A DNA stretch of 64,000 nt, from contig NC_135551.1 in NCBI RefSeq assembly GCF_964340395.1, positions 30,529,455-30,593,454 on the forward strand. Reading direction: 5' to 3'. Positions 12,211-23,850 of this stretch are shown piece by piece (positions within the stretch are counted from its first letter, which is position 1; every line of letters begins with the position of its first letter). The notes beneath the pieces were generated by a model. That model did not search any database. It was not told the origin of the DNA and was given only the letters and a program-made list of their open reading frames with translations. The translations under genes were made by a program, and so were the position numbers. The DNA is from Glandiceps talaboti. Its lineage: Eukaryota; Hemichordata; Enteropneusta; Spengelidae.

Positions 12211-12390
12211 AATTTGATAGAGAGAAGTCAGCATGGCGTTATCTGATTGACTTTGCAAGGGGTAAATCGTCTGTGCGATCACCCAACCATTGGTTTGCTG
12301 ATCGTTCCAATTATCATACAAGTCAACGTTTGAAGTGTATCGTCTGCGAATTCTGACTTGGGTAAATGCACGTAGTGTAAACATACCGTA
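12211..12390 (-). CDS. Candidate internal exon, unknown protein
   Basis: A minus-strand open frame (12202-12417) has unusually balanced composition for this window (Trp, Asn, Gln, Arg; phrases RRYTSNVDLYDNWNDQQTNG and GWVIAQTIYPL) and more CpG than its surroundings. A good splice donor, GTAAGA, lies on the minus strand with its G at 12210, and a plausible acceptor (TTTTATCAG) ends at 12391. Those signals would define a 180-bp exon of 60 codons with whole-codon length. I do not recognise the family, and no neighbouring exon was found. It may be an exon of a gene whose introns fill the window, or a chance frame. Confidence 0.35.
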
Positions 12391-12419
12391 CTGATAAAAC
12401 TCTAATACAGACTGCATTA

Positions 12420-13890
12420 ACTATTTGAGGTTGATTTATGAACAGTAAAGAAACACAGGATAAAGTCATAATAAGTAGTTTTAGACTGAACAGACAGGAT
12501 TGAACCACGGTGGTAGAAAAAATATTCTCACAACAACAAACATACTACAGTCCTTCTTTCCTTTTTTTTTGCTTTTTTTTTTTGGTCAATTTCTATAGAA
12601 ATATCATCTCAGAGGAGAGAATATCTGTGTTGGTGGCCTGGAATTAAGTGCAACTCTAACAGAGAAATGACTTCCACTAGTTTGTTGTTTTTCTGATCTA
12701 CAGTTTGAGATATCTTTTAGCTAAACACAATGGATACACTGTTTGCAGAGCATTTTAAACTCCCATCGATATGGTAGCATTTAGAACAAGAGAAATTGAA
12801 AACTTTGATTTCAGTGATACAGTATGTACAAAATGACTGTTTATATATATTTATCATGAATTCTGGATTTTGTAATGACTATCAAAAGTGGACAATATGT
12901 CTTTGTTGTGATGTAACCAATTTTAAAAGTAGCTGGCAAAAAATAAAAAGTAGACAACAATACGTAGGAATGAATCAACTGGAATTTCTCAAAAGTTTTT
13001 TTGTTTGATATTTTACATATATGTATAATCAGGGATATAACAAAAGATGAAAAGTAGGCAGTGATATCTATGAATGAAACCAATGAATCTGGCAAACAAC
13101 AGAAATATACTGGTTGAAACAAAGAATTTTTTTTGTTAAATTAACTGAAAAAGTAGCCGACAAAACATTGTGGAATAGCCAGTTATTTTATCTGTCCTAC
13201 CGACCCTTATCTACATCCCTGGTTAGCTATCAATTGGAAATGCAATATATTCTTATTACTATGATAAATATAATAAATACTCTTTTATAATTTGGTATTA
13301 TACCTATTAACTGATAACTACTGTTCATTTACATTGTATCAGGTTTTACATAAATTTCCATGCAATTTAAATATAAGATGGAGTCATGGTGGTCAAATGA
13401 TTACCATGGCCTATCCCTTTCTGGTGAAAATGTTAAACTATTAAAATTTACACAAATCACAATGGATTGATATTTTGTAACATGTTATTTCCATATTTGG
13501 GCATAATAAACCATGTGGTACATGACTGTGAATTACTACATGGGTCTACTTCCCTTCCATTTTTTTTGTTGATTTATAAAATTAAGATTGTCAGAAATGC
13601 ACTCTAAATATCGAGAAACATCAGAGTTTTTTGTGATTCCATATTCCATATTCCATAATTCATAATACATAATGATAAAATTATGAATTTCATATCAATC
13701 ATGTAATCTTACTGTCAGTGAATGTCCCAACATGTGTCTTATCGGTACATATTATCAAATGTATTTCAATTTCTATCAAATATGCATGTATAGTTTCTTG
13801 CTAACACAACACCCAAAGAACTTTCTGAAATATTTATTAGAATACGCATTTCTGAAATGAATGTCATAGAAGTCATATCGTATATATTAT
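12420..13890. other. AT-rich sequence, no gene seen
   Basis: Unique AT-rich DNA; a few open frames under 95 codons overlap on both strands near 12.8-13.1 kb and look fortuitous. Confidence 0.5.
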
Positions 13891-13894
13891 CGTT

Positions 13895-14175
13895 TCACAT
13901 CACATCACATCATCTCATGTATCATATCATATCATATCATATCATATATCATATCATATGAATCATATATCATATCATATCAATCATATCATATATCAAT
14001 CATATCATAAATTATCATGTCATAGCATATCATATCATATGTCATATATATCATATATCACATCACATCATGTCATGTATCATATATCATATCACATCAT
14101 CTCATGTATCATATCATATCATATCATATCATATCATATCGTATATCAATCATATCATATCATGTCATATCGTCA
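13895..14175. repeat. Degenerate ATCAT/CATAT pentamer satellite
   Basis: About 280 bp made of ATCAT-type pentamers with scattered substitutions (CACAT, CGTAT, GTCAT). The 83-codon frame over it is a translation of the repeat. Confidence 0.9.
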
Positions 14176-14569
14176 CAGGTACATCAATCATAACTTCCGC
14201 CTAAACTAACATTTCTATAATAGATGAGAAATATTTTTTTGAATCTATGTCTATATTTCAATATAACTTCTTAGACAGAAAATGTCAATTTTGGAGTGTT
14301 TTCACCAATCACCAATGGTTACCATTAATCTAAAGTTTAGACATAGTTAATTCTAACAGCCATACTTTATATAGGCTATATTGACATAGTATTTCAATAG
14401 AATATCTTGTACAAAATATCTAACTTTTTTAGGTATTTTCATTCATAATCCATGGTTACACTATAATTTAGGGATAACTAATCATAGCCATACTTCATAA
14501 TCAATGAATTTCAATAGTTCTTGCACAGAAAATCTCAATTTTGGGGGCATGTCTCTGTATTACCAATTG
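14176..14569. other. AT-rich sequence, no gene seen
   Basis: Unique AT-rich spacer with weak internal similarity between 14300 and 14500 (ACCAATGGTTACCATTAATC and ATCCATGGTTACACTATAAT), perhaps an ancient duplication. Confidence 0.45.
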
Positions 14570-14832
14570 CTATCCCCACCCTACAGCTAAGCATAACTGC
14601 ATCTAGTAGCTATGGTTACCCACCCTACAGCTAGGCATTACTGCATCTCATAGCTATGGTTACCCATCCTATAGCTAGGCATAACTGCATCTAGTAGCTA
14701 TGGTTTCCCACCCTATAGCTAGGCATAACTGCATCAAGTAGCTATGATTCCCGCCCTATAGCTAGGCATAACTGCACCTGGTAGCTATGGTTTCCCACCC
14801 TATAGCTAGGCATAACTGCACCTGGTAGCTAT
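14570..14832. repeat. 44-bp minisatellite, six units
   Basis: Six units of about 44 bp built on TAGCTATGGTTACCCACCCT and ATAGCTAGGCATAACTGCAT; later units replace TTACC with TTTCC. Confidence 0.9.
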
Positions 14833-15089
14833 AAGTACAGTGACCTCATTACTGTTTCATAATATCTACCACCCAAACATTCCAATGAAAAAGGTCAAGT
14901 TCAAATCATGTTTGGTGAAGTAATTACCAACTTATTTATAGATTTGATAGGGACGTCTTTTGTTACTTCCTCCAAATTTGAAGGTTTATTGGTAAATAAC
15001 AACGACTGATGGAAGTTGACATCTGGTTATACTTTTAAGATCTCAACAATTCAACAAAACTAGCACTTTGTATTATGTTAATAGAAAAC

Positions 15090-15518
15090 TAGTCTTGTTC
15101 CTGACGACTGTGTTCTGATTTTACACTTTGTTATCTTCACACATTTAAGTCTAGGCAATGTCGTTACTCCACAGTAGGCGTTACATGTGTTTATAATTAG
15201 TCTAGTTCCTGACAACCGTGTTCCGATTTTAGACGTTATCTACACACATTAAGTCTAGTCAATGTCGTTACTCTAGACGTTACATGTGTTTATAGTTAGT
15301 CAAGTACAGACGACCGTGTTCCGATTTTACACTACGTTATCTACACACATTACGTCTAGGCAATGTCGTTACTCTAGGCGTTACATGTGTTTATAGTTAG
15401 TCAAGTACAGACGACCATATTCCGATTTTAGACTACGTTATCTACACACATTACGTCTAGTCATAATTGTGAAGATAACTAGTGTAAAATCCGAACACAG
15501 TCGTCAGGAACTAGACTA
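15090..15518. mobile_element. TIR element with 9-bp TSD and internal ~100-bp array (MULE-like)
   Basis: The left end TAGTCTTGTTCCTGACGACT is mirrored at the right end by AGTCGTCAGGAACTAGACTA; the TIRs continue for about 50 bp through GATTTTACACT and GTTATCTTCACA. Flanks are ATAGAAAAC (15081-15089) and ATAGAGAAC (15519-15527), a 9-bp TSD with 8 of 9 matches. The 5' part has been tandemly amplified into four units starting at 15090, 15198, 15297 and 15398, so one TIR with its neighbouring sequence became the repeat unit. No coding capacity. Confidence 0.85.
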
Positions 15519-15527
15519 ATAGAGAAC

Positions 15528-16604
15528 AGGACCTAAAATGATGCAACTACAAAATCTGTGAAAATAATTCATTGTATGAGCTTTATGAAATAAAATCATC
15601 TGTTACAAAACTATGGGGCATTTTCAATTTTTAGTATTTTTTTTTGGCAGTGTTATATTCATTGATAGGCAATTAATTTTGAAAGTCTCTGTTGCTGGTC
15701 CATCAACCAATTTTTAGTAAAATTACAAATTTTTTATGTAAAGACACTGTAGTCATCAGTGCTTTCTGTTTATTCACAAACACAATTCATTGCATTGCCA
15801 CCCAAATTCTCTGACAAAACTTTTTCTTTTTAGTTCTCATATAAATATCTATCTCCAAAACATCCACATTTTGCAACAATTTTCATTTTTTTTTAAAAAT
15901 CTGAACTTATGAATACAAAAAAGGAAAGTAGTAATATTTGCTGACAATTTATGAAACTTTAATTTCCAAATATTTCTTACATTTATGTTTGAGGGGGTAC
16001 TTCACAATTACATTTCATATAGGCATATCATCAAGAGATGAAATACTTTTTTGAACACTGCCCTCTATGGGACAATACAAAATTAAAAACAATAGTGTAT
16101 AAAAATGCTAAGAAAATACACAAAAATGTATACTTGTATCATCACGACCTTAGAAATGGCCTACAACTATATCAACATAATCTGAAAATCTGTGCAAATC
16201 TTTTTTATTGTTCACTTTTTTATAAAGGGACACACTTTGTTGGTGATAAATGGTTGTGGACAATGAAACGCAACACTTAGTGCTTTGACGCAGATTCCAT
16301 AAATTGAACTTCTTGTCTGAAAATAGCACTACAAATCAGAATTGACTCTTAAACAACTTTGTTAGAGCTAAGTTGAATCACATTACCTACTTACAAGATC
16401 CTGAATAGACTTTATTTCTCACTCCTTAGTGTTCACACTGTATACCTAGTCCTTGCCACACTGCAGTCTTTCACCACGGCTTATTTACGCTTCCCTGACT
16501 TCAGCAATCTTATCAACAAACCTCCTTTAAGAGTAGGATGATCCAATTCCACAGAATGAGAATTAACCAGTTACCTATTTCTTTTCTGATAATCCAAATT
16601 GACA
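15528..16604. other. AT-rich sequence, no gene seen
   Basis: Unique AT-rich DNA. An 80-codon frame at 16038-16280 has no recognisable feature. Confidence 0.5.
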
Positions 16605-17396
16605 TTAAAGGTGATTCAAAATGCTCACATTCACTATCGCTAATTTGCTAGACGACATGTTTGTGAAATGCATTCTGGTTTTAAAACTTTTCAAAAGCGT
16701 CTGCAAACACCTTAAAATGACCCTTTTTCAGTCACTTCCCTTCGGATTTACTTCGAGAGTTTTCGGGTATTTCCGGTCCCACCTAGACCACGGGATTTTA
16801 TGACGTCATAAAGAGACATGGATAGCACGTAGCCTATGGCAAGCGTAGTCACTAGGTGAACAAAACTCAACAGCATTGTGAAAAAATACATTGCTAGTGG
16901 TTGTAACAGACATCAGTAAACAAAAACTACACTCTACATGTCTTATTAACCAACATTTACCGATATTTACTCACACTTTCTGACTAATTGGCAGTGTCTG
17001 TGGGTATAAATGCTAAAATATGATCTCCCCATATTATGGCAAAATAAATAAAAAACGGCTAGACTACAGTGTAGATATACATAAACACTTGTAATGTCGC
17101 TCGCGTGTTTCAATTTATTTATCTGATTTTTTTATTTGTTCACCTAGTGACTACGCTCGCCATAGGCTACGTGCTATCCATGTCTCTTTATGACGTCATA
17201 AAATCCCGTGGTCTAGGTGGGACCGGAAATACCCGAAAACTCTCGAAGTAAATCCGAAGGGAAGTGACTGAAAAAAGGTCATTTTAAGGTGTTTGCAGAT
17301 GCTTTTGAAAAGTTTTAAAACCAGAATGCATTTCACACAAACATGTCGTCTAGCAAATTAGCGATAGTGAATGTGAGCATTTTGAATCACCTTTAA
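16605..17396. mobile_element. Large fold-back element, ~260-bp inverted arms, TTAA ends
   Basis: Arms at about 16603-16864 and 17136-17398 are inverted copies at very high identity, separated by about 270 bp of AT-rich DNA. The ends read TTAAAGGTGATTCAAAATGC and its complement GCATTTTGAATCACCTTTAA, giving TTAA target sites at 16605-16608 and 17393-17396. The TTAAAGG start links it to the element at 9464. Each arm contains a palindromic CRE, TGACGTCA (16801-16808 and 17191-17198), and more CpG than its surroundings. The 60-codon frame at 16621-16803 lies within one arm and is not evidence of a gene. Confidence 0.9.
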
Positions 17397-17399
17397 TGA

Positions 17400-18485
17400 G
17401 TTCTAAACTACATTTAGCTCACCACTATACTATTACTGGATTTCATTAAGAGTTGACAATATTGACAATATCAACCTTAATAGTTCCATTACAGAACTAC
17501 TGATCCACAATAAAAACATCTTTAGGATTACAAACAAGAAAGATTAAGCCATCCATGGTGTTCATTTCCTCAGACAATCATTTGACCCAATTCTTTTGTT
17601 TTCAATCTGCCATGAATTATGGACCAATGAATATAAGTGTCTTATAACTTCCAATCCTAGTAATAATGTGATAGTTGTTTTGGTTGGTTGATCGTATTTC
17701 AAACTAAAAACTTCCTTCTGTCAAGATAAGAGAGAATTTCTAAACCTCACTTTTGCTGATGCAATAAAACTGAACTTCTTAGAATACAAGAAAAAAATTG
17801 CTATATGTCAAATAGTTCCTGCAATATTAAACCAATTTCAAGGAAAGTTTTACCACAAGTCTAAATCATAGATTGTTACTTTCCGTAATACACACATTGC
17901 TTCTTGATAATCAATTCTGATATTCACTAACATAAAGCTGAATATTACCTACATTTACAACGCATATAGGTAGCTGAACCAGACCACTTATCTGAATGTC
18001 AATAGACACACCATAGACCACTTATCTTTATGTCAATACACATTCACAATACAGCAATACCACACTATTGTACATGGATTTGAAGGCCAATGAAAACACA
18101 GACTCAATAAGCTATAATTACGCTGATGTGACCTTTGACATGCAAAACTCTACACCCAGTAATACTTTCAGCATTCTTCTGGACTTTCCACAACTTTTGG
18201 AGATTCCACTTTCCATTTCATCATCATCAGCTATAACTCAGAGTGAATATATTCATGGTGTACTTTTATGAAACTCCATCAATCTAAGTAGGTAAAATCT
18301 ACCTGAGAATCCCCTTTCATTTCACCAGGGTGAAGAGTCGATCCCACCAATATTAAGGTATAATATATGAGAAACTTTGCCACTTTTACCAAATTTTCTC
18401 CTTCTTGTTACCGGGGTTCCCAGCCCTTTGCAAAAACACCAACGCTCAAATGAGACAATGAGGTATTTTAGTAAAGGGAATGCAC
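17400..18485. other. AT-rich sequence, no gene seen
   Basis: Unique DNA; a short duplicated phrase (AGACCACTTATCT followed by ATGTCAATA) occurs at about 17983 and 18015. Confidence 0.5.
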
Positions 18486-18735
18486 CAACATTGTTAAGAT
18501 GAGATCAAGTGTACATTGTAAACTATAGTTTCCCATTGCCCAAGGGAAAATGTTTTCATTCTGTAGCGCCTGTAGATCCATGGTGAACTGACACAGTATT
18601 ACTTCATCACTCTGGCCAGACGATCATGAGATACCCATGGAGCAACATTGTAATAATGAGATCAAGTGTACACTGTAGACTATTGGTTACCCATTGCCCA
18701 AGGGAAAGTGTTTTTCACTCTGCAGTGCCTGGAGG
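18486..18735. repeat. Direct duplication, ~95 bp, offset ~157 bp
   Basis: 18486-18578 and 18642-18735 share CAACATTGT, AATGAGATCAAGTGTACA and CCCATTGCCCAAGGGAAA with about 15% divergence. The 128-codon frame at 18626-19012 runs through the second copy into the microsatellite and is unlikely to be coding. Confidence 0.75.
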
Positions 18736-18999
18736 GACGGTATGCTTTCAACAATGGTTTCAAAGAAATCTAAATGGGAAAGTGTATAGTATTGTACAGA
18801 TATGCTATGGATATCATGGCAGCAAATCTTGGCTTTTTAAGATTGGATGGGTTTCTAGAATTAACATTTTACACATTAAAAGTTATGTTTATGATTTAGG
18901 AGTAGGGATTGATAAAGAAAGAGAGTACAAAACATTGTCACCTACATATCAACACTGCAGTACAAATATTAATTTCAATTATCACACAACATCTACATA

Positions 19000-19100
19000 T
19001 AGAATAGAATAGAATAGAATAGAATAGAATAGAATAGAATAGAATAGAATAGAATAGAATAGAATAGAATAGAATAGAATAGAATAGAATCTTTATTGCA
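19000..19100 (-). mobile_element. Non-LTR retroposon 3' end with (ATTCT)n tail
   Basis: About 18 copies of AGAAT (19000-19090) abut CTTTATTGCATCCATC. On the minus strand this is a GCAATAAAG polyadenylation-like signal followed by (ATTCT)n, the arrangement seen at the 3' ends of many CR1/L2-type non-LTR elements. The upstream body on the minus strand (towards 19.2 kb) shows no reverse transcriptase frame, so this is a 5'-truncated or SINE-sized copy. Confidence 0.6.
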
Positions 19101-19673
19101 TCCATCAAGAAAACTACATTTCTTCATTAGATTTTTGGTGCTAAAACAAACTAGTAAATATATAAACTTGAGTAATAATAGTTAACAATAACATATGTAG
19201 GTCTCACAGTGGTTTGATATATATTGTTATAAGTAACTACAACTGGCCAGTAGAATTACTGAAGCACTCTCAATGTTGGAAATCAATCCATGTTGTCACG
19301 GTAACAATTTGTCCACCCACCCCACCCCACCAAAAAAAGTTAGAAAACTTTATCTGTTCATTTAATAATATGCTATTGACATTATACTTATTACTCTAGA
19401 CAGTCATTTACCCAGAAATCCAAAATTGTCAAGTCTTAACAGCCTCGGACCAGTAACTTCTTTACTCAACTATACCCTTCAGTGGGTACAGTGTGGTAAA
19501 AATAACAACAATAAGAACACCATCAACAACAAATTTACTGTTAAAACAGTGACAAGGCAAGGCAAGGATAAAGTTTAGAAAAACAATTTTGACATGTATA
19601 TAATGCAAGTATATAAAAGACACTGAAATTGTTGGTAAATGATAATGATTTTACAATTTCAATCTGGGTTTTG

Positions 19674-20064
19674 CAGTGTTGCAGCCAGAGGGTTTTTTGG
19701 GGTCATTTGACACATATTTTTTGGACCTGACCCACAATTTTGGAAGTGATGGGTCATAGATGACCCACACTAACATTGTATGCAAATATGTTTAGCAACA
19801 TGACTTCACCTATACTATAGCAACAGCCAAATGATCGCGTATACTGCATAAATAACAACAGGGTTGATACTAACAACTGCATAATCATTCAGCAAATATC
19901 TAGCATGGATCAACATATGGGTAAATATTTTTTTAAACTGTACAGTAGTGCTACAACGCCATTGGCGCTTTTTTATTATGTCCCAAAAAATTTATGATGA
20001 CCCAGAAAAAGGAAAGTTTTGGGACACTATGTCCCACTCTCTCAAAAAACTGGCTGTAACTCTG
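19674..20064. mobile_element. TIR MITE with 6-bp flanking repeat
   Basis: Ends CAGTGTTGCAGCCAG and CTGGCTGTAACTCTG are inverted repeats with 13 of 15 matches. GTTTTG flanks both sides (19668-19673 and 20065-20070). The CAG start recalls hAT elements, but those make 8-bp duplications, so the superfamily stays open. The interior has GACCCAC/GTGGGTC inverted words and no coding frame. Confidence 0.6.
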
Positions 20065-20130
20065 GTTTTGGTATTTGTTTTCTCTGCTACAGCCAGACTG
20101 AGACAGTTGTATACACCTATTTTCACTGTC

Positions 20131-20515
20131 TGATCACTACAACTGCTGACATCAGACCAGTGACAAAACGGAACCTGTTACAAACAGGGAAAGTAAACAG
20201 ATGAATTGGATTAATAACATTTGGCATGCACAGCATGGTGGAACAGCAGAGACTTGTATTACACACCATGGTTTGATAAGAACAAATTTTTTGACTGCAT
20301 GAAATGCCTGGAGAACTGGACATTTGTTTGTGAACGTGAACTACTATGCAAAGTGGCCACAAAAATATTCTTATCAATTGGTGGAATGTAATACAAGACT
20401 CTGTACTTCTAACATGCTCTTCCAAGTGTTATATTAATCCAATTCAGTTGCCTAATTTTCCATTTGAAACAGGTTCTGTTTGTCAACAGTCTGATGTCTA
20501 CAGTTGTAATCTTTG
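20131..20515. mobile_element. Fold-back element, ~160-bp diverged arms
   Basis: Arms at about 20131-20293 and 20360-20515 are inverted copies at roughly 75-80% identity: the left reads ACAACTGCTGACATCAGACC, GGAACCTGTT, GAATTGGATTAAT and GACTTGTATTACA, and the right carries all of these in reverse complement. The loop is about 65 bp. The ends are eroded and no TSD was recognised. Confidence 0.7.
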
Positions 20516-21987
20516 TAACAGCAGCTAGCCTTGTAGAATCTGTCTCCACACCATAGCATATACTGTTGAGATTTGTGTTTAGCTGATGTTATACCTGACA
20601 ATACCGTATGTTGGGCTCTCTACACCATTGACTACTAATACAAAAGTATCAGTCTGAACACAAGCATGTCCCAATGGACCAACCCAGAAGGAACTGTTAT
20701 CTCCCGATGGACCAAAGTGGGCGGAAGTGTTTATTATCAGTCAATACAGTCAATTTCTAAGGCTTCAAATCACCATATACTTTGATGTATTCAAGACACA
20801 ACCACCCAGATGCTGACAAAAGGATGTTTTCTAAAAAACAACTCCCTGTCTAAATATGCACTTCGTCTTACTGCTTCAACAGTTACAAAAGACAAATGGC
20901 CGCCACTGGTACTCAAAGTCGGTCGTTTATTTAGAGAGGTGTGGTAGCTGTTTGATGGGAGTGAACAATTTAGTAGTAGTTGAGAATAAAGGTAACTAGA
21001 GCTTGGTGAACTATAGGTATGACAAAATAGCAGACGTTGGAATTTACCAAGTTGACTCTAAAATCTATCGAACATCAACAATCACACTGTTCTGTCAATG
21101 TTGTATGTTTCGCTGGAATGAAAATATTTACAAACAAGTCGAAAACTTTTATCTTAAGTATCTACTTCAGATTCTCAGTTGAATTCACATTTTAACGTTA
21201 ATCTAAGATCCAGACTGTTCACAAACTTTCAACATATATAATTGTAAAGTTTCATCCCACTGCTATTTTAGTTTTGAATAGAAGGCACATTTAGAATGTT
21301 TTTGTGTAATGTGGTAAAGTAATTTGGGGTTTACATGGTATATCCTAATTGAATACTGGGTTTTTTAAAACATAACTCAATATCTGTTTACCAAGAGTAT
21401 TTTCACATCCACTGACAAAAACATATTTATAAAGTTTCATATGGTATTATGCATCAGGCAAATTTTGGCAGCAGACAGTAATTTGCATGCAAGCAAACTT
21501 TTCTGCTCAAAATTTCAAATTTATCAACTGCAAATAACTAAATAAATGTATAATCTCAAACAAAATTACAGGTTCATTAAGATACAAGTAAGTAAAAACT
21601 CTGTTTACTATTCAAAACTTTTGAAAAAAAAGGAAACTACTGAAATGGTTTTAGGGTGTATCGATGCCATTGAGGTGCATGGAGGGCGCCCTCTACAGGC
21701 CATTTTAATTATTTTACAAACTCATATACCAGCATTTAGTTAGTATCTTGTTTGCTGTCATTGTTTTGTCTCATTCATCTGCATGACAACCCATGGTAGG
21801 AAGTTGAACATTTCAAGATTTTTTTAGGGAAACACTAAAATTATAGTGAAAGTGAAAGTTCATCAATGCATCATATAGTAAATCAATCCTGAGATACACT
21901 TACTAAAACTTAGCAACACAATCTTTTTTAGCATACCTTAGAAAAGTTTTTCTGGATGAATTCTAGCAAACTGATAATTGGTGATAA
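20516..21987. other. AT-rich sequence, no gene seen
   Basis: Unique DNA with a small CpG-richer patch at about 20880-20945 (GACAAATGGCCGCCACTGGT) that might be a short exon or promoter remnant; no supported frame. Confidence 0.45.
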
Positions 21988-22253
21988 GTACGTACCAACA
22001 CTGTGTTGGGGTGGCAAACACTGCGTGGGCAAACCCTACATTTCCTATTTCATGTACGTACCAACACTGTGTTGGGGTGGCAAACACTGCATGAACAAAC
22101 CCTACATTTCCTATTTCATGTACGTACCAACACTGTGTTGGGGTGGCAAACACTGTGTGAACAAACTCTACATTTCCTATTTCATGTACGTACCAACACT
22201 GTGTTGGGGTGGCAAACACTGCGTGAGCAAACCCTAGATTTCCTATTTCATGC
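21988..22253. repeat. 66-bp tandem repeat, four units
   Basis: Four nearly identical units of 66 bp containing CGTACCAACACTGTGTTGGG and CTACATTTCCTATTTCATGT. The unit length is a multiple of three, so open frames of 87-116 codons run through the array on both strands; this reflects periodicity, not coding. The low divergence suggests a young array. Confidence 0.9.
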
Positions 22254-22844
22254 ACTGATTCAGTAGTAAAATAGGATATTATTGTCACATTGTTTTTATT
22301 CTACAAGGCATCTATAAAACCATACAAAGCAACCTCCGGCCTTAAAAAGGATCCATTAGTTGTCAACCCATACTCATAAAATATTACTCCTGCCGGGCGT
22401 AACAATGACAGCTGTTCAAAACAACACTCTCTAATTCTGATTTTCCACACATTAACAGCTCACTTCACATTTGATCTCTCATACAAAGTCTATAACTATC
22501 TTATTTTTGACAGGAATGTTTCAGCAGTATTGCAAAGGTCAGAGGTCACCCAATCAAGTGTATCCAAAACGTAGACGAACACAATACAGTTGGTTAAGTT
22601 GGCGTGACACACCGGACTAAATACCCCTATTCAGGCATACAAGTCAGTTTGACATATGAGATAGTCGTCACGACAACACAGCAAATGTCACATCACCTCT
22701 AATTTGTCACCGTTTAGATACAAATGATGGACTCCTTAAGTTAGTTGTTATTCTCTAAGTAGAATCACCAAGAAAATTATTTCACAGTGTAGTTTACAAA
22801 AAAGTAACTTCACAAAAAAATTTAAAAACTTAATGAAAATTTAT
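22254..22844. other. AT-rich sequence, no gene seen
   Basis: Unique DNA; nothing recognised. Confidence 0.5.
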
Positions 22845-23181
22845 AATAATAATACTCCATTGCAGGCTGCATTGCAGTCTCTGTAAGCACATAGGATGAA
22901 AGCATTCATGCTGCCACTTCTGTCCTACCAGATGCCCAGTTATAAAGCTGGACTGAATGGAGGCACAATTGGAGTTCAAATCTTGCGTTTTTGTACATGC
23001 ATGCCTTGTGGTGTCTATTCCAATCAACACTACCTTTCTGGAAGGCATCTGCTTTTCAATCAAAAAGTACAATTTTTCCAGGACTTCAGCTATTCAGAAT
23101 CAATCAAATGCAGTGAGGCTTGATCCTGCAACCTAGTGCTTCAAAGGCAACAACTCTAACCATTCAACCAAAGTGACTTCA
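22845..23181 (-). mobile_element. tRNA-derived SINE
   Basis: Read on the minus strand, the element begins with a tRNA-like head: box A TGGTTGAATGG (23160-23170) and box B GGATCAAGCCT (23116-23126, canonical GGTTCGAATCC), separated by about 33 bp and with GGTTGCAGGATC around box B. The body runs through CTTTTTGATTGAAAAGCAGA and ATAGACACCACAAGGCATGC, and the 3' end is an ATTATTATTAT tail at about 22845-22858. These are the RNA polymerase III promoter and tail expected of a tRNA SINE mobilised by a LINE. Box B has substitutions, so the copy is probably silent. Confidence 0.8.
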
Positions 23182-23307
23182 CACCTCAATAATAATTGAA
23201 ATATAAGAATTAAGATATAGCTATTGTCCAGCTGACAAACATGAAAGTGTCCACAGTCCATAATAAACATGTACCAAGTACGAAGCGAGTCATCTATATT
23301 TGTACAG

Positions 23308-23578
<271 letters not shown>

Positions 23579-23673
23579 CATCACACATTAATATGTATAT
23601 GTTCATATACCCTGCACCACTTTAGAGGTGTCCAGAGTTCATAATATAGATAAGTGTATGACTTTGTACATAT

Positions 23674-23850
23674 ACATGCCTTGTGGTGTCAAAACTCAAA
23701 CTAATCATGTACATGCAGCCTTGTGGTGTCAATTTCAATCAACAATGAACCTATCTACTCACACACCTGGAAGCATCTGTTTTTTCAATCAAAAAGGACT
23801 ATTTTTTCCATTTTCATATGAAAGCTCACAGCAATTTCCAGTCATTTCAA
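23674..23850 (-). mobile_element. Truncated SINE fragment
   Basis: GCCTTGTGGTGTC, TTTCAATCAAC, GGAAGCATCTG and TTTTTCAATCAAAAAG occur in the same order as in the SINE at 22999-23085, same orientation. The tRNA head is missing. GCCTTGTGGTGTC is itself duplicated at about 23679 and 23719. Confidence 0.7.

Noticed and set aside
13895-14175. Regular ATCAT array as a CRISPR-like array
   Set aside because: It has no unique spacers and is a simple pentamer satellite in a eukaryotic context.
18626-19012. 128-codon plus-strand frame
   Set aside because: It runs through a duplicated block and into the AGAAT microsatellite; no domain recognised.
21938-22288. Open frames of 87-116 codons on both strands in the 22-kb array
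   Set aside because: A 66-bp periodic repeat lacking stops in several phases on both strands is not coding evidence.
22845-23181. Functional tRNA gene in the SINE head
   Set aside because: Box B is mutated, the cloverleaf cannot be completed, and the tRNA-like region continues into a SINE body with an ATT tail.
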